Positions 1-8,157 of a stretch of 64,000 nt of DNA are shown piece by piece. How positions within the stretch are numbered: position 1 is the first letter of the stretch; the number at the start of each line of letters is the position of its first letter. The translations under genes were made by a program, and so were the position numbers. The notes beneath the pieces were generated by a model, which was given only the letters and a program-made list of their open reading frames with translations, ran no database searches and had not been told where the DNA came from. Source of the DNA: Paenibacillus sp. S150 (GTDB lineage Bacteria; Bacillota; Bacilli; Paenibacillales; Paenibacillaceae); assembly GCF_019352175.1 (NCBI RefSeq), contig NZ_JACBYI010000001.1, positions 434,001 to 498,000 of the forward strand. The letters run 5' to 3'.

Positions 1-2
1 TT

Positions 3-842
3 GTGGCGGTGGTGGATACCGGTGTGCAGGCGAACCATCCTGATCTCAAGGGCCAGCTGCTGGCCGGATATAACGCAATTACGAATGGCTCACCGCCCGA
101 TGATGATGTGGGCCACGGCACACATGTGGCCGGCATTATCGGAGCTTTGACCAATAACGGAGAAGGCGTGGCCGGCATCAGCTGGTACAATAAGATCCTT
201 CCGGTAAAAGCGCTCGACAACTCCGGTGCCGGCACAACTTATTCCGTAGCCGAAGGCGTAATCTGGGCTGCCGACCAGGGCGCCAGAGTAATCAACCTCA
301 GCCTGGGCAACTATGCCGATTCACAGTTCCTGCATGATGCGATTAAATATGCCTATGACCGCGATGTGGTTATTGTATCGGCTGCAGGCAATGACAATAC
401 CGAGCGTCCGGGCTACCCTGCCGCCTATCCCGAGGTGCTTGCGGTCGCGGCAACGAGTGCCAACGGGGAAAGATCATCCTTCTCCAACTACGGGGATTAT
501 ATCGATGTCGCCGCTCCGGGGGAGAGCATTGCCAGCACCTACCCGGACAACCAGTATGCGGCACTGTCCGGTACCTCCATGGCCAGCCCGCATGTGGCCG
601 CACTGGCCGGGCTGGTCCGTTCCCTGAATCCGGCGCTGACCAACAACGAAGTGATGGAGCTGATGACTTCCAATGCCGTGGATCTCGGCGATCCCGGCCT
701 GGACAAATATTACGGCTGGGGTCAGGTGGATATCTACAAGACGCTGCAGGCCGCAGGCGGCGGGGTTCCGCTCCAGCTGTTCCCGCAGCATGTCGGACGC
801 CAGCTTAAAAGTCTCCGGCAGAGCCTGGAAAGCGGCTATTAA
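3..842 (+). CDS. Subtilisin-like S8 serine protease, 5' end cut by window
   Basis: Secreted or cell-surface serine endopeptidase of the S8 (subtilase) family. All three catalytic blocks are visible: Asp in VVDTG near residue 5, His in GHGTHVAG near residue 38 and Ser in SGTSMASPH near residue 190, with the oxyanion Asn in SAAGNDN. The frame is open to the window edge and starts at the catalytic Asp block. The signal peptide, propeptide and about 100 or more N-terminal residues must therefore lie to the left, and no start is claimed. The protein ends about 85 residues after the Ser block, so it has no large C-terminal domain. Its stop overlaps by four bases the stop of the convergent MocR gene. 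Confidence 0.93.
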   Translation: MAVVDTGVQANHPDLKGQLLAGYNAITNGSPPDDDVGHGTHVAGIIGALTNNGEGVAGISWYNKILPVKALDNSGAGTTYSVAEGVIWAADQGARVINLSLGNYADSQFLHDAIKYAYDRDVVIVSAAGNDNTERPGYPAAYPEVLAVAATSANGERSSFSNYGDYIDVAAPGESIASTYPDNQYAALSGTSMASPHVAALAGLVRSLNPALTNNEVMELMTSNAVDLGDPGLDKYYGWGQVDIYKTLQAAGGGVPLQLFPQHVGRQLKSLRQSLESGY

Positions 843-2278
843 TTCAATGCACGGAGATGCTTGTCCAGCAGGCTAAGGAAAAGCTTCAGCCCCCGCTCCA
901 TGTCGGCTTCCTTCATTTGCGAATAACAAAGGCGGATATGTCTTGAAGGCAAGTCACCGGCATAGCATACATCGCCCGGGAGGAAAGAAATGCCTTCCTG
1001 TTCAGCCAGCTCATGCAGTCTTTCAATGCCGGAAGCAGACGGAAGCTGGAGCCAAAGGTTCAATCCCCCTTCAGGCAGAATCCAGGTCACGCCCGGCGGG
1101 GCATACTGCTTCAGCAGCCTGGCAGCCTTCTCCATGCGTCCGCGCAGGGCAGTCCGCAGCTTGCGGGCATAATCCTCGTAGCTATGGGCAATGAAGGGGA
1201 GGACTGCTCCCTGCGTCAGCAGCGGGCTGCCGAGATCACTGGCCGACTTGGCGGCGATCAGCCGGGAGAGAATATTGCCCCCGGCGGCAACGCAGGCAAT
1301 CCGGCAGCCCGGGGCAAGGACCTTGCTGAAGCTTTTCATGTATACCACATGCCCGTCTTCATCCATCGATTTGATGGAAGGGGGAGGCGGCGAGCGGAAA
1401 TAGAGGTCGCTGAACGGATCATCCTCCACAATAAGACAGCGGTAGCTGCGTGCAAGCTCCAGCAGCCGCTGTCTTCTTGTGATGCTCATCGTAATACCGC
1501 TCGGATTCTGAAAGGTCGGGTTCGTATAGATCAGCTTGGGCGGTCTGGCATCGCAGAGCCTGGTCAGCACATCCACACGCATGCCCTCATCATCCATTGG
1601 CACGAAGATCATCTCCGCGCCTCTTCCGGCAAAAACATCAATGGCTCCGGTATAGCTCGGCGCTTCCAGATACACCGTATCTCCCGGCCCTACAAAGGTC
1701 CGGGCCACCAGGTCGATTGCCTGCTGGGTTCCGCTGGTAATCATCAGATCGGCGGAGCGCAGCCGGATGCCGCGCGGCTGCAGGTGCCTGCGCATGATCT
1801 CCCTCAGCTCCGGGTCGCCCTGAAAATTGCCGTAGGAAGCCATCAGCTCGGGCTGTCCGGCCGCCAATGCCGCCATTGTCGCACCGATAGGCCCCAGCGG
1901 AAGCAGTTCACGATGGATCGCCGCCAGATGGAAAGGATACTCCACCCTGGAGTAGTCGAAATTATGCCACAGCTGCGCGCGCGGCAGATAATCATCATAT
2001 CCTTCCTGCCAGCCGGCTCCGTTCACAGCCCCGCTTCGCTGGTGCTCCGCTACAAAGCAGCCCTTGCCCTGGCTGCATACAATATGGCCCCGCTTCTCCA
2101 AATCGGCGTAGGCCTTGCTCACGGTAACCTGGCTTACCTTGAGAGTAAAAGCCAAGCCTCTGACGGATGGCAGGCGGGCGCCCGGCTGCAGCAGCCCGGA
2201 AGTAATCCGCTGGGCCAAGGTGTCGCTGATCTGCTGCGGCAAAGCCTTGCTGCCGCTGCGAAGCAAATCGATATGCAT
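839..2278 (-). CDS. MocR-type (GntR/aminotransferase fusion) PLP-dependent regulator
   Basis: Transcription regulator of the MocR/PdxR subfamily, 479 aa. Residues about 1-75 form a GntR winged helix (motif LPSVRGLAFTLKVSQVTVSKAY), and residues about 110-470 form a fold-type-I aminotransferase domain. The PLP lysine lies in KSFSKVLAPG near residue 318. Members sense PLP or an amino-acid-derived ligand and usually control an adjacent, often divergent gene. Here the divergent neighbour is a PLP aminotransferase 95 bp away, so that gene and self-regulation are the likely targets (inference). The ATG is preceded by GGGAGGAATGGAGA. Length is normal for the family, and the ligand cannot be deduced. 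Confidence 0.9.
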   Translation of the reverse strand: MHIDLLRSGSKALPQQISDTLAQRITSGLLQPGARLPSVRGLAFTLKVSQVTVSKAYADLEKRGHIVCSQGKGCFVAEHQRSGAVNGAGWQEGYDDYLPRAQLWHNFDYSRVEYPFHLAAIHRELLPLGPIGATMAALAAGQPELMASYGNFQGDPELREIMRRHLQPRGIRLRSADLMITSGTQQAIDLVARTFVGPGDTVYLEAPSYTGAIDVFAGRGAEMIFVPMDDEGMRVDVLTRLCDARPPKLIYTNPTFQNPSGITMSITRRQRLLELARSYRCLIVEDDPFSDLYFRSPPPPSIKSMDEDGHVVYMKSFSKVLAPGCRIACVAAGGNILSRLIAAKSASDLGSPLLTQGAVLPFIAHSYEDYARKLRTALRGRMEKAARLLKQYAPPGVTWILPEGGLNLWLQLPSASGIERLHELAEQEGISFLPGDVCYAGDLPSRHIRLCYSQMKEADMERGLKLFLSLLDKHLRALN

Positions 2279-2293
2279 TCTCCATTCCTCCCA

Positions 2294-2341
2294 ACTGTTA
2301 CATTCACCGCTTTACTGTTATACCGCTATGCCGTTATGATA
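2294..2341. promoter_or_regulatory. Candidate MocR operator: spaced direct repeats
   Basis: The intergenic region between the divergent mocR-like and aminotransferase genes holds ACTGTTA at 2294-2300 and again at 2314-2320 (20 bp apart). A related CCGTTATGATA follows at 2331-2341. MocR proteins are known to bind spaced direct repeats, and the position fits control of both genes. The sites are seen in the sequence; binding is inferred. Confidence 0.35.
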
Positions 2342-2373
2342 CAACAAAATTCATGCAGCGGAGGAGTATTTTT

Positions 2374-3606
2374 ATGAATATTAATTTTTCAGCGGCGGCA
2401 AATCATCTGGGTTCTTCAGCCGTCCGTGAAATTCTGAAGCTAACCCAGGGCAAAGATATTATCTCCCTGGCCGGAGGACTGCCCGGCGAGGATCTGTTCC
2501 CGATGCAGGCCGTTCGGGACGCTTATGCCAAGGCGCTCTCCGCGGACACTTCAGCCCTCCAGTATGGCTTGACCGAAGGCTACACGCCGCTGCGGGAACA
2601 AATCGCCGCAAGGCTCTCTTCCCAGGGCATTCCCGTAACCGCCTCCGAGATGCTTCTGACCACCGGCTCCCAGCAGGCTCTGGACCTGCTGTGCAAAATT
2701 CTGCTGGACCCCGGCGACGCCGTGCTGGTAGAAGCGCCTACTTATCTGGCTGCACTGCAGGTTCTCGGGTCTTACCGGGCGGACATACATACCGTCAAGA
2801 GCGACGGGCACGGCATGCTGCCGGAGCATCTGGAGGAACAGCTGCGCCGGCTGCGTCCCAAGCTGCTGTATGCCGTTCCCACCTTCAATAACCCTTCGGG
2901 TGCAACCTGGAGCAGGGAACGCCGTGAACAGGCTGTAGAGTTATGCCGGCGCTATAATGTGCTTATCCTTGAAGACAATCCGTATGGCGAGATTACCTTC
3001 GATGATGCACCCGGCGCTTATCCTCCTTCCCTCGCGGCCATTGACAGAAGCGGTGAAGGGGAATCCTGTGTCGTATATACGGGAACCTTCTCCAAGATCG
3101 TCGCTCCGGGGCTTCGCACCGGCTGGATCATCGGCCCGCCTGCGCTGATCCAAGTGATCACCAAGGCCAAGCAGGCGGCAGATTTGCACTCCAGCGCCAT
3201 TGACCAGCGCGCGCTGTCTGAATTGCTGCAGAGCTTTGACCTTGAGAGTCATATCCGCCTGATCTCAGGCAAATACCGTTCACGGATGAAGCTGCTCTCG
3301 GGCGGGCTGGCGTCCCGCAGCTGGGAAAGCTCCCATTTCCAGGAGCCGCGCGGCGGCATGTTCCTGTGGCTGACGCTGGCCGGACACGTTGACGCTGCAA
3401 AGCTGCTTCCCTATGCCGTCGAGCAGGGCGTGGCCTTCGTACCGGGCGAAGTATTCTATTCGGAGCAGCCGCTTAAGAACACCATGCGGCTCAACTTTAC
3501 CCATACCCCGCCTGAGCTAGTATCCGTTGCCGTAGAGCGCCTGGACCAGGCGCTTAAGATTTACGGGCAGAGCCCGGATGCGCCGTTGCTGACTTCTCAG
3601 AAGTAG
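2374..3606 (+). CDS. PLP-dependent class I/II aminotransferase (2-aminoadipate aminotransferase-like)
   Basis: Fold-type-I aminotransferase of about 410 aa, related to the LysN/2-aminoadipate and MocR C-terminal aminotransferase group. Recognisable blocks are SLAGGLPGEDLFP near the N-terminus, TTGSQQALDLL (PLP phosphate region), VPTFNNPSG, LEDNPYGE (Asp contacting the PLP ring nitrogen) and the Schiff-base lysine in TGTFSKIVAPGLRTGW near residue 241. An upstream in-frame ATG exists at 2353, but the ATG at 2374 has GGAGGAG eight bases before it and starts with the usual MNINFSAAANHLGSS. It is divergent from a MocR regulator that probably controls it. The substrate cannot be read from sequence. 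Confidence 0.9.
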   Translation: MNINFSAAANHLGSSAVREILKLTQGKDIISLAGGLPGEDLFPMQAVRDAYAKALSADTSALQYGLTEGYTPLREQIAARLSSQGIPVTASEMLLTTGSQQALDLLCKILLDPGDAVLVEAPTYLAALQVLGSYRADIHTVKSDGHGMLPEHLEEQLRRLRPKLLYAVPTFNNPSGATWSRERREQAVELCRRYNVLILEDNPYGEITFDDAPGAYPPSLAAIDRSGEGESCVVYTGTFSKIVAPGLRTGWIIGPPALIQVITKAKQAADLHSSAIDQRALSELLQSFDLESHIRLISGKYRSRMKLLSGGLASRSWESSHFQEPRGGMFLWLTLAGHVDAAKLLPYAVEQGVAFVPGEVFYSEQPLKNTMRLNFTHTPPELVSVAVERLDQALKIYGQSPDAPLLTSQK

Positions 3607-3619
3607 AAAATATGCATAC

Positions 3620-3652
3620 AAAAAGCGGCCCCGCTCGGAGGCCGCTTTCTTA
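3620..3652. terminator. Bidirectional intrinsic terminator
   Basis: Perfect 9-bp stem AAAGCGGCC (3622-3630) and GGCCGCTTT (3640-3648) with a 9-nt loop, followed by T-rich sequence on both strands. It lies between the convergent aminotransferase gene and rnpB and probably ends both transcripts. Confidence 0.8.
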
Positions 3653-3696
3653 TGGTTAATAATTTATCGAATTCAAGCTGCTGCAAGGTTGTCAGT

Positions 3697-4118
3697 TAGG
3701 AAAGTTTGCCGTAAGCCGGGTTCTGTGCTCGTCGTGGTTCAAGCGGGAACTACCCTCCCACCATAAGCGACAATCATCTATCTAGGCCGTACATTACTGC
3801 ACAGCTCCAGCGACCAACCTAGACGCGCCTCAGGCGAAGGCTGCTCCTTCCGGTTAAGGAAGATGCCGCGTCTCATTAGGTCTTGCTCCAGATGGGGTTT
3901 ACCAGGAACGAAGTCACCAGCGTTCCTCGGGGTCTCTTACACCTCGGTTCCATCCTTGCCTGTGCCGCCCGAAGGCGGCCATCGGCGGTCCATTTCTGTG
4001 GCACTATCCTTCGGCTCGCGCCGACTGGACGTTATCCAGCACCCTGCCTTGTGGAGCCCGGACTTTCCTCCCGCGGCGTCTTCACGCGCGCCGGCGATTG
4101 TCTGTCAAACTTCCCGAA
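3697..4118 (-). ncRNA. rnpB: RNase P RNA, type A-like
   Basis: Catalytic RNA of ribonuclease P, which removes 5' leaders from precursor tRNAs. Read on the minus strand, it contains the universal blocks GAGGAAAGTCCGGGCTCC near the 5' end, GATAGTGCCACAGAAA, GGTAAACCCCATC (the CCA-binding L15 side), TAGATAGATGATTG and ACAGAACCCGGCTTA near the 3' end. The P1 helix is formed by GGGAAGTTTG (4106-4115) and CAAACTTTCC (3699-3708). Its blocks ACCGCCGATGGCCG and GGTGCTGGATAACGTCCAG align with the E. coli type A layout more readily than with the Bacillus type B layout. The ends are estimated from P1 and the promoter. Confidence 0.93.
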
Positions 4119-4129
4119 CAACATTGTAT

Positions 4130-4158
4130 ATTATACAGACTTGTACCATGCGGCACAA
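4130..4158 (-). promoter_or_regulatory. Sigma-A promoter of rnpB
   Basis: On the minus strand, TTGTGC (4153-4158) and a perfect TATAAT (4130-4135) are 17 bp apart. The predicted start near 4122 is just upstream of the P1 helix of RNase P RNA. Confidence 0.7.
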
Positions 4159-4175
4159 GTGTAAATAAACGGAAT

Positions 4176-5291
4176 CTACAGGAATTTAAAAGGCTCTGTG
4201 TTCGCTTCCGAGGCATGCACTGCTGTATCGTACTTATGCTCAACCAGCTTGCCTGCAATCCACTCGGCCACTTTCGCCTTCATAATCTTCTCTGCATTGT
4301 GTCCGGGATCAATCAGTGTGATGCCGGCCAGCGCAGCATCCTGTGCGGTGTGATAGTCAATGTCCCCGGTCACCAGCACATCCGCGCCCTTGAAGATGGC
4401 ACTGTTGTAATATTTGGCACCCGAGCCGCCCATTACCGCCGCTTTACGGATCGGGCGGTTCAAGTCGCCAACGACGCGGACATGCTCAACCTGAAGGCCG
4501 CTTTTGACCGTTTCGATGAATTGGCCAAGAGTGGTCGGCTCCTTAAGCTTCCCTACCCGGCCCAGTCCGAAGCTGCGGCCCTTGAGATCCATGGAGTAGA
4601 GGTCATACGCCACCTCTTCATAAGGATGGGCCTTCAGCATTGCCTGCACGACTGTATTCCGGATAGGCAGCGGTACAATCGTCTCGATACGGATTTCCTC
4701 GGCACGCTCCAGTCTGCCTTGCTCACCGAGGTAAGGCTCAGAGCCCTCTCCCGGGATGAAGGTGCCATATCCTTCAATATTGAAGCTGCAGTGGCTGTAA
4801 TTGCCGATCCAGCCCGCCCCGGCGTTCAGAATGGCATCCAGCACCTTCTGGTGATGGTCCTTTGGAACGAACACCACCAGCTTGGACAGCTGCTCGGTAT
4901 GAATCTCCTTAATCGGCGCCCCCTCCTGAATGCCGAGAGCTTCCGCCATCCAATCGTTCATGCCGCCTTCGGCCACATCCAGATTCGTATGGCTGATATA
5001 GACGGCAATATCATTTTTGATCAGCTTTTCATAGAGCCTGCCAGCCTTTGTATCCGTCTGGATTGCCTTGATCGGACGGAAAATAATTGCATGATGGGCG
5101 ATGATCAGGTTGCAGCCCCGGGAGATTGCCTCGTCCACAACGGTTTCATTGACATCGAGCGCCACCAGCACCCCGGTGATCTCCTTCTGGAGAGAGCCGA
5201 GCTGGAGGCCGACATTGTCCCACTCCTCTGCCAGATGCTTGGGAGCAAGCTGCTCCATATAGCCGATTACAGTTTGTCCTTTGGCAAACAT
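4176..5291 (-). CDS. Nif3-like dinuclear metal centre protein (YqfO family)
   Basis: Member of the NIF3/DUF34 family of hexameric two-metal proteins, 371 aa. As in Firmicute YqfO, a PII/CutA-like domain is inserted (about residues 130-235, KLVVFVPKDHHQKVLDAI through YEEVAYDLY) between the two halves of the Nif3 domain. Metal-ligand motifs visible are LIIAHHAIIF, SHTNLDVAEGG and GDIDYHTAQDA. The biochemical role is unsettled; GTP cyclohydrolase-like and metal-insertion roles have been proposed. The start at 5291 (MFAKGQTVIGYMEQLAP) follows AAGGGGGTG and overlaps the 3' end of trmK by 25 bases, as in Bacillus yqfN-yqfO, so the two are translationally linked. Confidence 0.93.
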   Translation of the reverse strand: MFAKGQTVIGYMEQLAPKHLAEEWDNVGLQLGSLQKEITGVLVALDVNETVVDEAISRGCNLIIAHHAIIFRPIKAIQTDTKAGRLYEKLIKNDIAVYISHTNLDVAEGGMNDWMAEALGIQEGAPIKEIHTEQLSKLVVFVPKDHHQKVLDAILNAGAGWIGNYSHCSFNIEGYGTFIPGEGSEPYLGEQGRLERAEEIRIETIVPLPIRNTVVQAMLKAHPYEEVAYDLYSMDLKGRSFGLGRVGKLKEPTTLGQFIETVKSGLQVEHVRVVGDLNRPIRKAAVMGGSGAKYYNSAIFKGADVLVTGDIDYHTAQDAALAGITLIDPGHNAEKIMKAKVAEWIAGKLVEHKYDTAVHASEANTEPFKFL

Positions 5292-6043
5292 TCCAGCACC
5301 CCCTTGATTTGCTTGATCTGCGACGAAATCTTGTGGCGTCTGTCCGCTGCCGAGGGCTGCGCGGAACGTGACAGCGAACTTAGAATGCCTTCCAGCTTGG
5401 CAATTTCCGCCTGCCATTTGGCGAAGAAAACCGCATTCGGCGCTTGCAGCAGCCAAGGCCCCATTTCCAGCAGCAATTCACGCTCACACACCAGGCCGCA
5501 ATCCAGCTTCAAATCACGGTACAGCAGCTCATTGGAAATTCCGGCAGCGGCATCTTCCTTCACTGCCGTCAGGATTTCATAAATCTTGCCGTCTTCTTCC
5601 AGGATATGCTCAGCGGCAAGCACCCAGTCATGGCTGAGCAGCCAGCGGCGCAAAATATCCTCGCCGACGTTCGGCTGCAGCGCCAGGGTCCTGACACCTT
5701 CAAGCTTGCCGAGGCTGCGGCCCCGGTCCAGGATGGAGGCGATCAGCGCACCGCCCATGCCGGCGATCGTGATGCAGTCGGCTTCCCGCGGCTCCAGCAC
5801 CTCCAGCCCGTCCCCCCGCCGGACGGCGATCACCTTGCCGAGCCCGGCCTCTGCAACCCCTCTGCGGGCCGCTTCAAACGGCCCGGGGTTCACTTCTCCT
5901 GCAATAGCAGACAGCGCCCGTCCGCTCCCTACAGCCGCTACAGGCAGCAACGCATGATCGGAGCCGATATCGGCGACAATGCTGCCCTGCGGAATCTGCT
6001 CCAGCACAAGCTGAAGCCGGTTTGATAATTTATTGTTATTCAT
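5267..6043 (-). CDS. trmK: tRNA (adenine(22)-N1)-methyltransferase TrmK
   Basis: Class I SAM-dependent methyltransferase of the TrmK/YqfN family, 258 aa. It makes m1A22 in bacterial tRNAs. The N-terminal Rossmann domain shows the SAM motif VADIGSDHALLP near residue 25, then ISAIAGEVNPGPFEAA, GDGLEVLEP and the catalytic-site loop ITIAGMGGALIASIL. The C-terminal third is a helical region rich in Leu and Glu. The chosen ATG at 6043 (MNNNKLSNRLQLVLEQIP) overlaps the stop of the upstream membrane-protein gene as ATGA. A longer open frame extends upstream but lacks a ribosome site and similarity. Confidence 0.93.
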   Translation of the reverse strand: MNNNKLSNRLQLVLEQIPQGSIVADIGSDHALLPVAAVGSGRALSAIAGEVNPGPFEAARRGVAEAGLGKVIAVRRGDGLEVLEPREADCITIAGMGGALIASILDRGRSLGKLEGVRTLALQPNVGEDILRRWLLSHDWVLAAEHILEEDGKIYEILTAVKEDAAAGISNELLYRDLKLDCGLVCERELLLEMGPWLLQAPNAVFFAKWQAEIAKLEGILSSLSRSAQPSAADRRHKISSQIKQIKGVLECLPKDKL

Positions 6044-6864
6044 GAGGTCACCCACGTTATCCATTTTTTGCGGAAAATAAACAGCAGGGCAAGTCCTGCC
6101 GCAATCTTCAAAATCAGTATTAGCGAAACCCACTGCGGCAAATCCTGTCTAAGCAGCAAGGCATCGATCTCGGGCATAATCCAGAGGGCAACGCCTACAC
6201 CCAGGTAGACTCCTGAAACACCGTTTACCCGGTGATGCAGCAGCCAGCTCAGCCAGACCATAAGCACGCAGAGCGGCAGCCAGAGCAGCTCCAGCTCCAG
6301 AATGGAAGCGTCCGGGCGCACCTGGCCGAAGAAACCTGCATACAGCAGTGCCCAGAAGGCAAAGCCGCAGAAATGCAGCAGGCTGATCCTGAGTAAAAAA
6401 CCCAGCACAACCCACAGCAGCCCGCAGGCTGCAATCAGCAGCGGCCTCCAGAAGCCGGAGTCCAGGTCATGCAGCGCAATAAGCCATAATCCGAAGCCCA
6501 GTGTAAGGATACTGCCGATCCCTGCCAGCATGAGGCTGATCATGTTGTTTCGGTCCCGGTATACGGCTGAATAGCCATAACAAACAATTAGGACACAGAG
6601 TGCTGTACCAAGTTGCAAAGGCCAGGGAAAAACGCTAAAATAAAGACTAATCAAGAAAATCAAGGAAATAATTCCAAAACCAAACAGCCATATTTTGATG
6701 CTTCCCTGCTGGAGATTTCGCAGCGATACCGGGTTGCTGTCCTTAACCTCAGCCTGATCATCGTACAGGTTGGACAGGAAATCGCAATACTGCTCCGGCA
6801 GAAGCTTGCTTCTTCTCCAATACTGAATTTCTCTTAATATAATTTCACGTTTTTCCAAATTCAA
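6040..6864 (-). CDS. Uncharacterised multi-pass membrane protein
   Basis: Integral membrane protein of 274 aa with no name I can assign. A charged N-terminal region (about residues 1-50, EKREIILREIQYWRRSKLLPEQYCDFLSNLYDD) precedes about eight hydrophobic segments. This design is seen in DUF2157-like proteins, where the N-terminal part is cytosolic. The start appears to be TTG at 6864 after GAGGGATGAGCC, since no in-frame ATG or GTG with a ribosome site is near. It opens the transcription unit with trmK and nif3 after the sigA terminator and overlaps trmK by four bases. In Bacillus this slot holds the cytochrome gene cccA, which I do not see here. Confidence 0.75.
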   Translation of the reverse strand: MNLEKREIILREIQYWRRSKLLPEQYCDFLSNLYDDQAEVKDSNPVSLRNLQQGSIKIWLFGFGIISLIFLISLYFSVFPWPLQLGTALCVLIVCYGYSAVYRDRNNMISLMLAGIGSILTLGFGLWLIALHDLDSGFWRPLLIAACGLLWVVLGFLLRISLLHFCGFAFWALLYAGFFGQVRPDASILELELLWLPLCVLMVWLSWLLHHRVNGVSGVYLGVGVALWIMPEIDALLLRQDLPQWVSLILILKIAAGLALLFIFRKKWITWVTS

Positions 6865-6937
6865 CGGCTCATCCCTCTTTCGGACACTGACTCTGGCTTA
6901 GAATAGGCGGAACATATAATTTCTTCTATTCTCAAGG

Positions 6938-6972
6938 AAAAGGACCTCCTGCCACCGTGCAGCAGAAGGTCC
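6938..6972 (-). terminator. Intrinsic terminator of the dnaG-sigA unit
   Basis: On the minus strand a GGACCTTCTGC...GCAGGAGGTCC hairpin (arms 6942-6950 and 6962-6972, small loop) is followed by TTTTCC. It lies 12 bases beyond the sigA stop and before the membrane-protein gene. Confidence 0.75.
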
Positions 6973-6983
6973 GGTTAATAATA

Positions 6984-8117
<1,134 letters not shown>

Positions 8118-8157
8118 AATTCGACTCCCTCCTCCCTAGGTACATCCTGTCAATTGC

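Noticed and set aside
1013..2377. Plus-strand open frame opposite the mocR-like gene
   Set aside because: Antisense to a full-length regulator with intact domains; no ribosome site.
4098..5582. 494-codon plus-strand open frame opposite nif3 and trmK
   Set aside because: It begins inside rnpB and runs antisense to two recognised genes.
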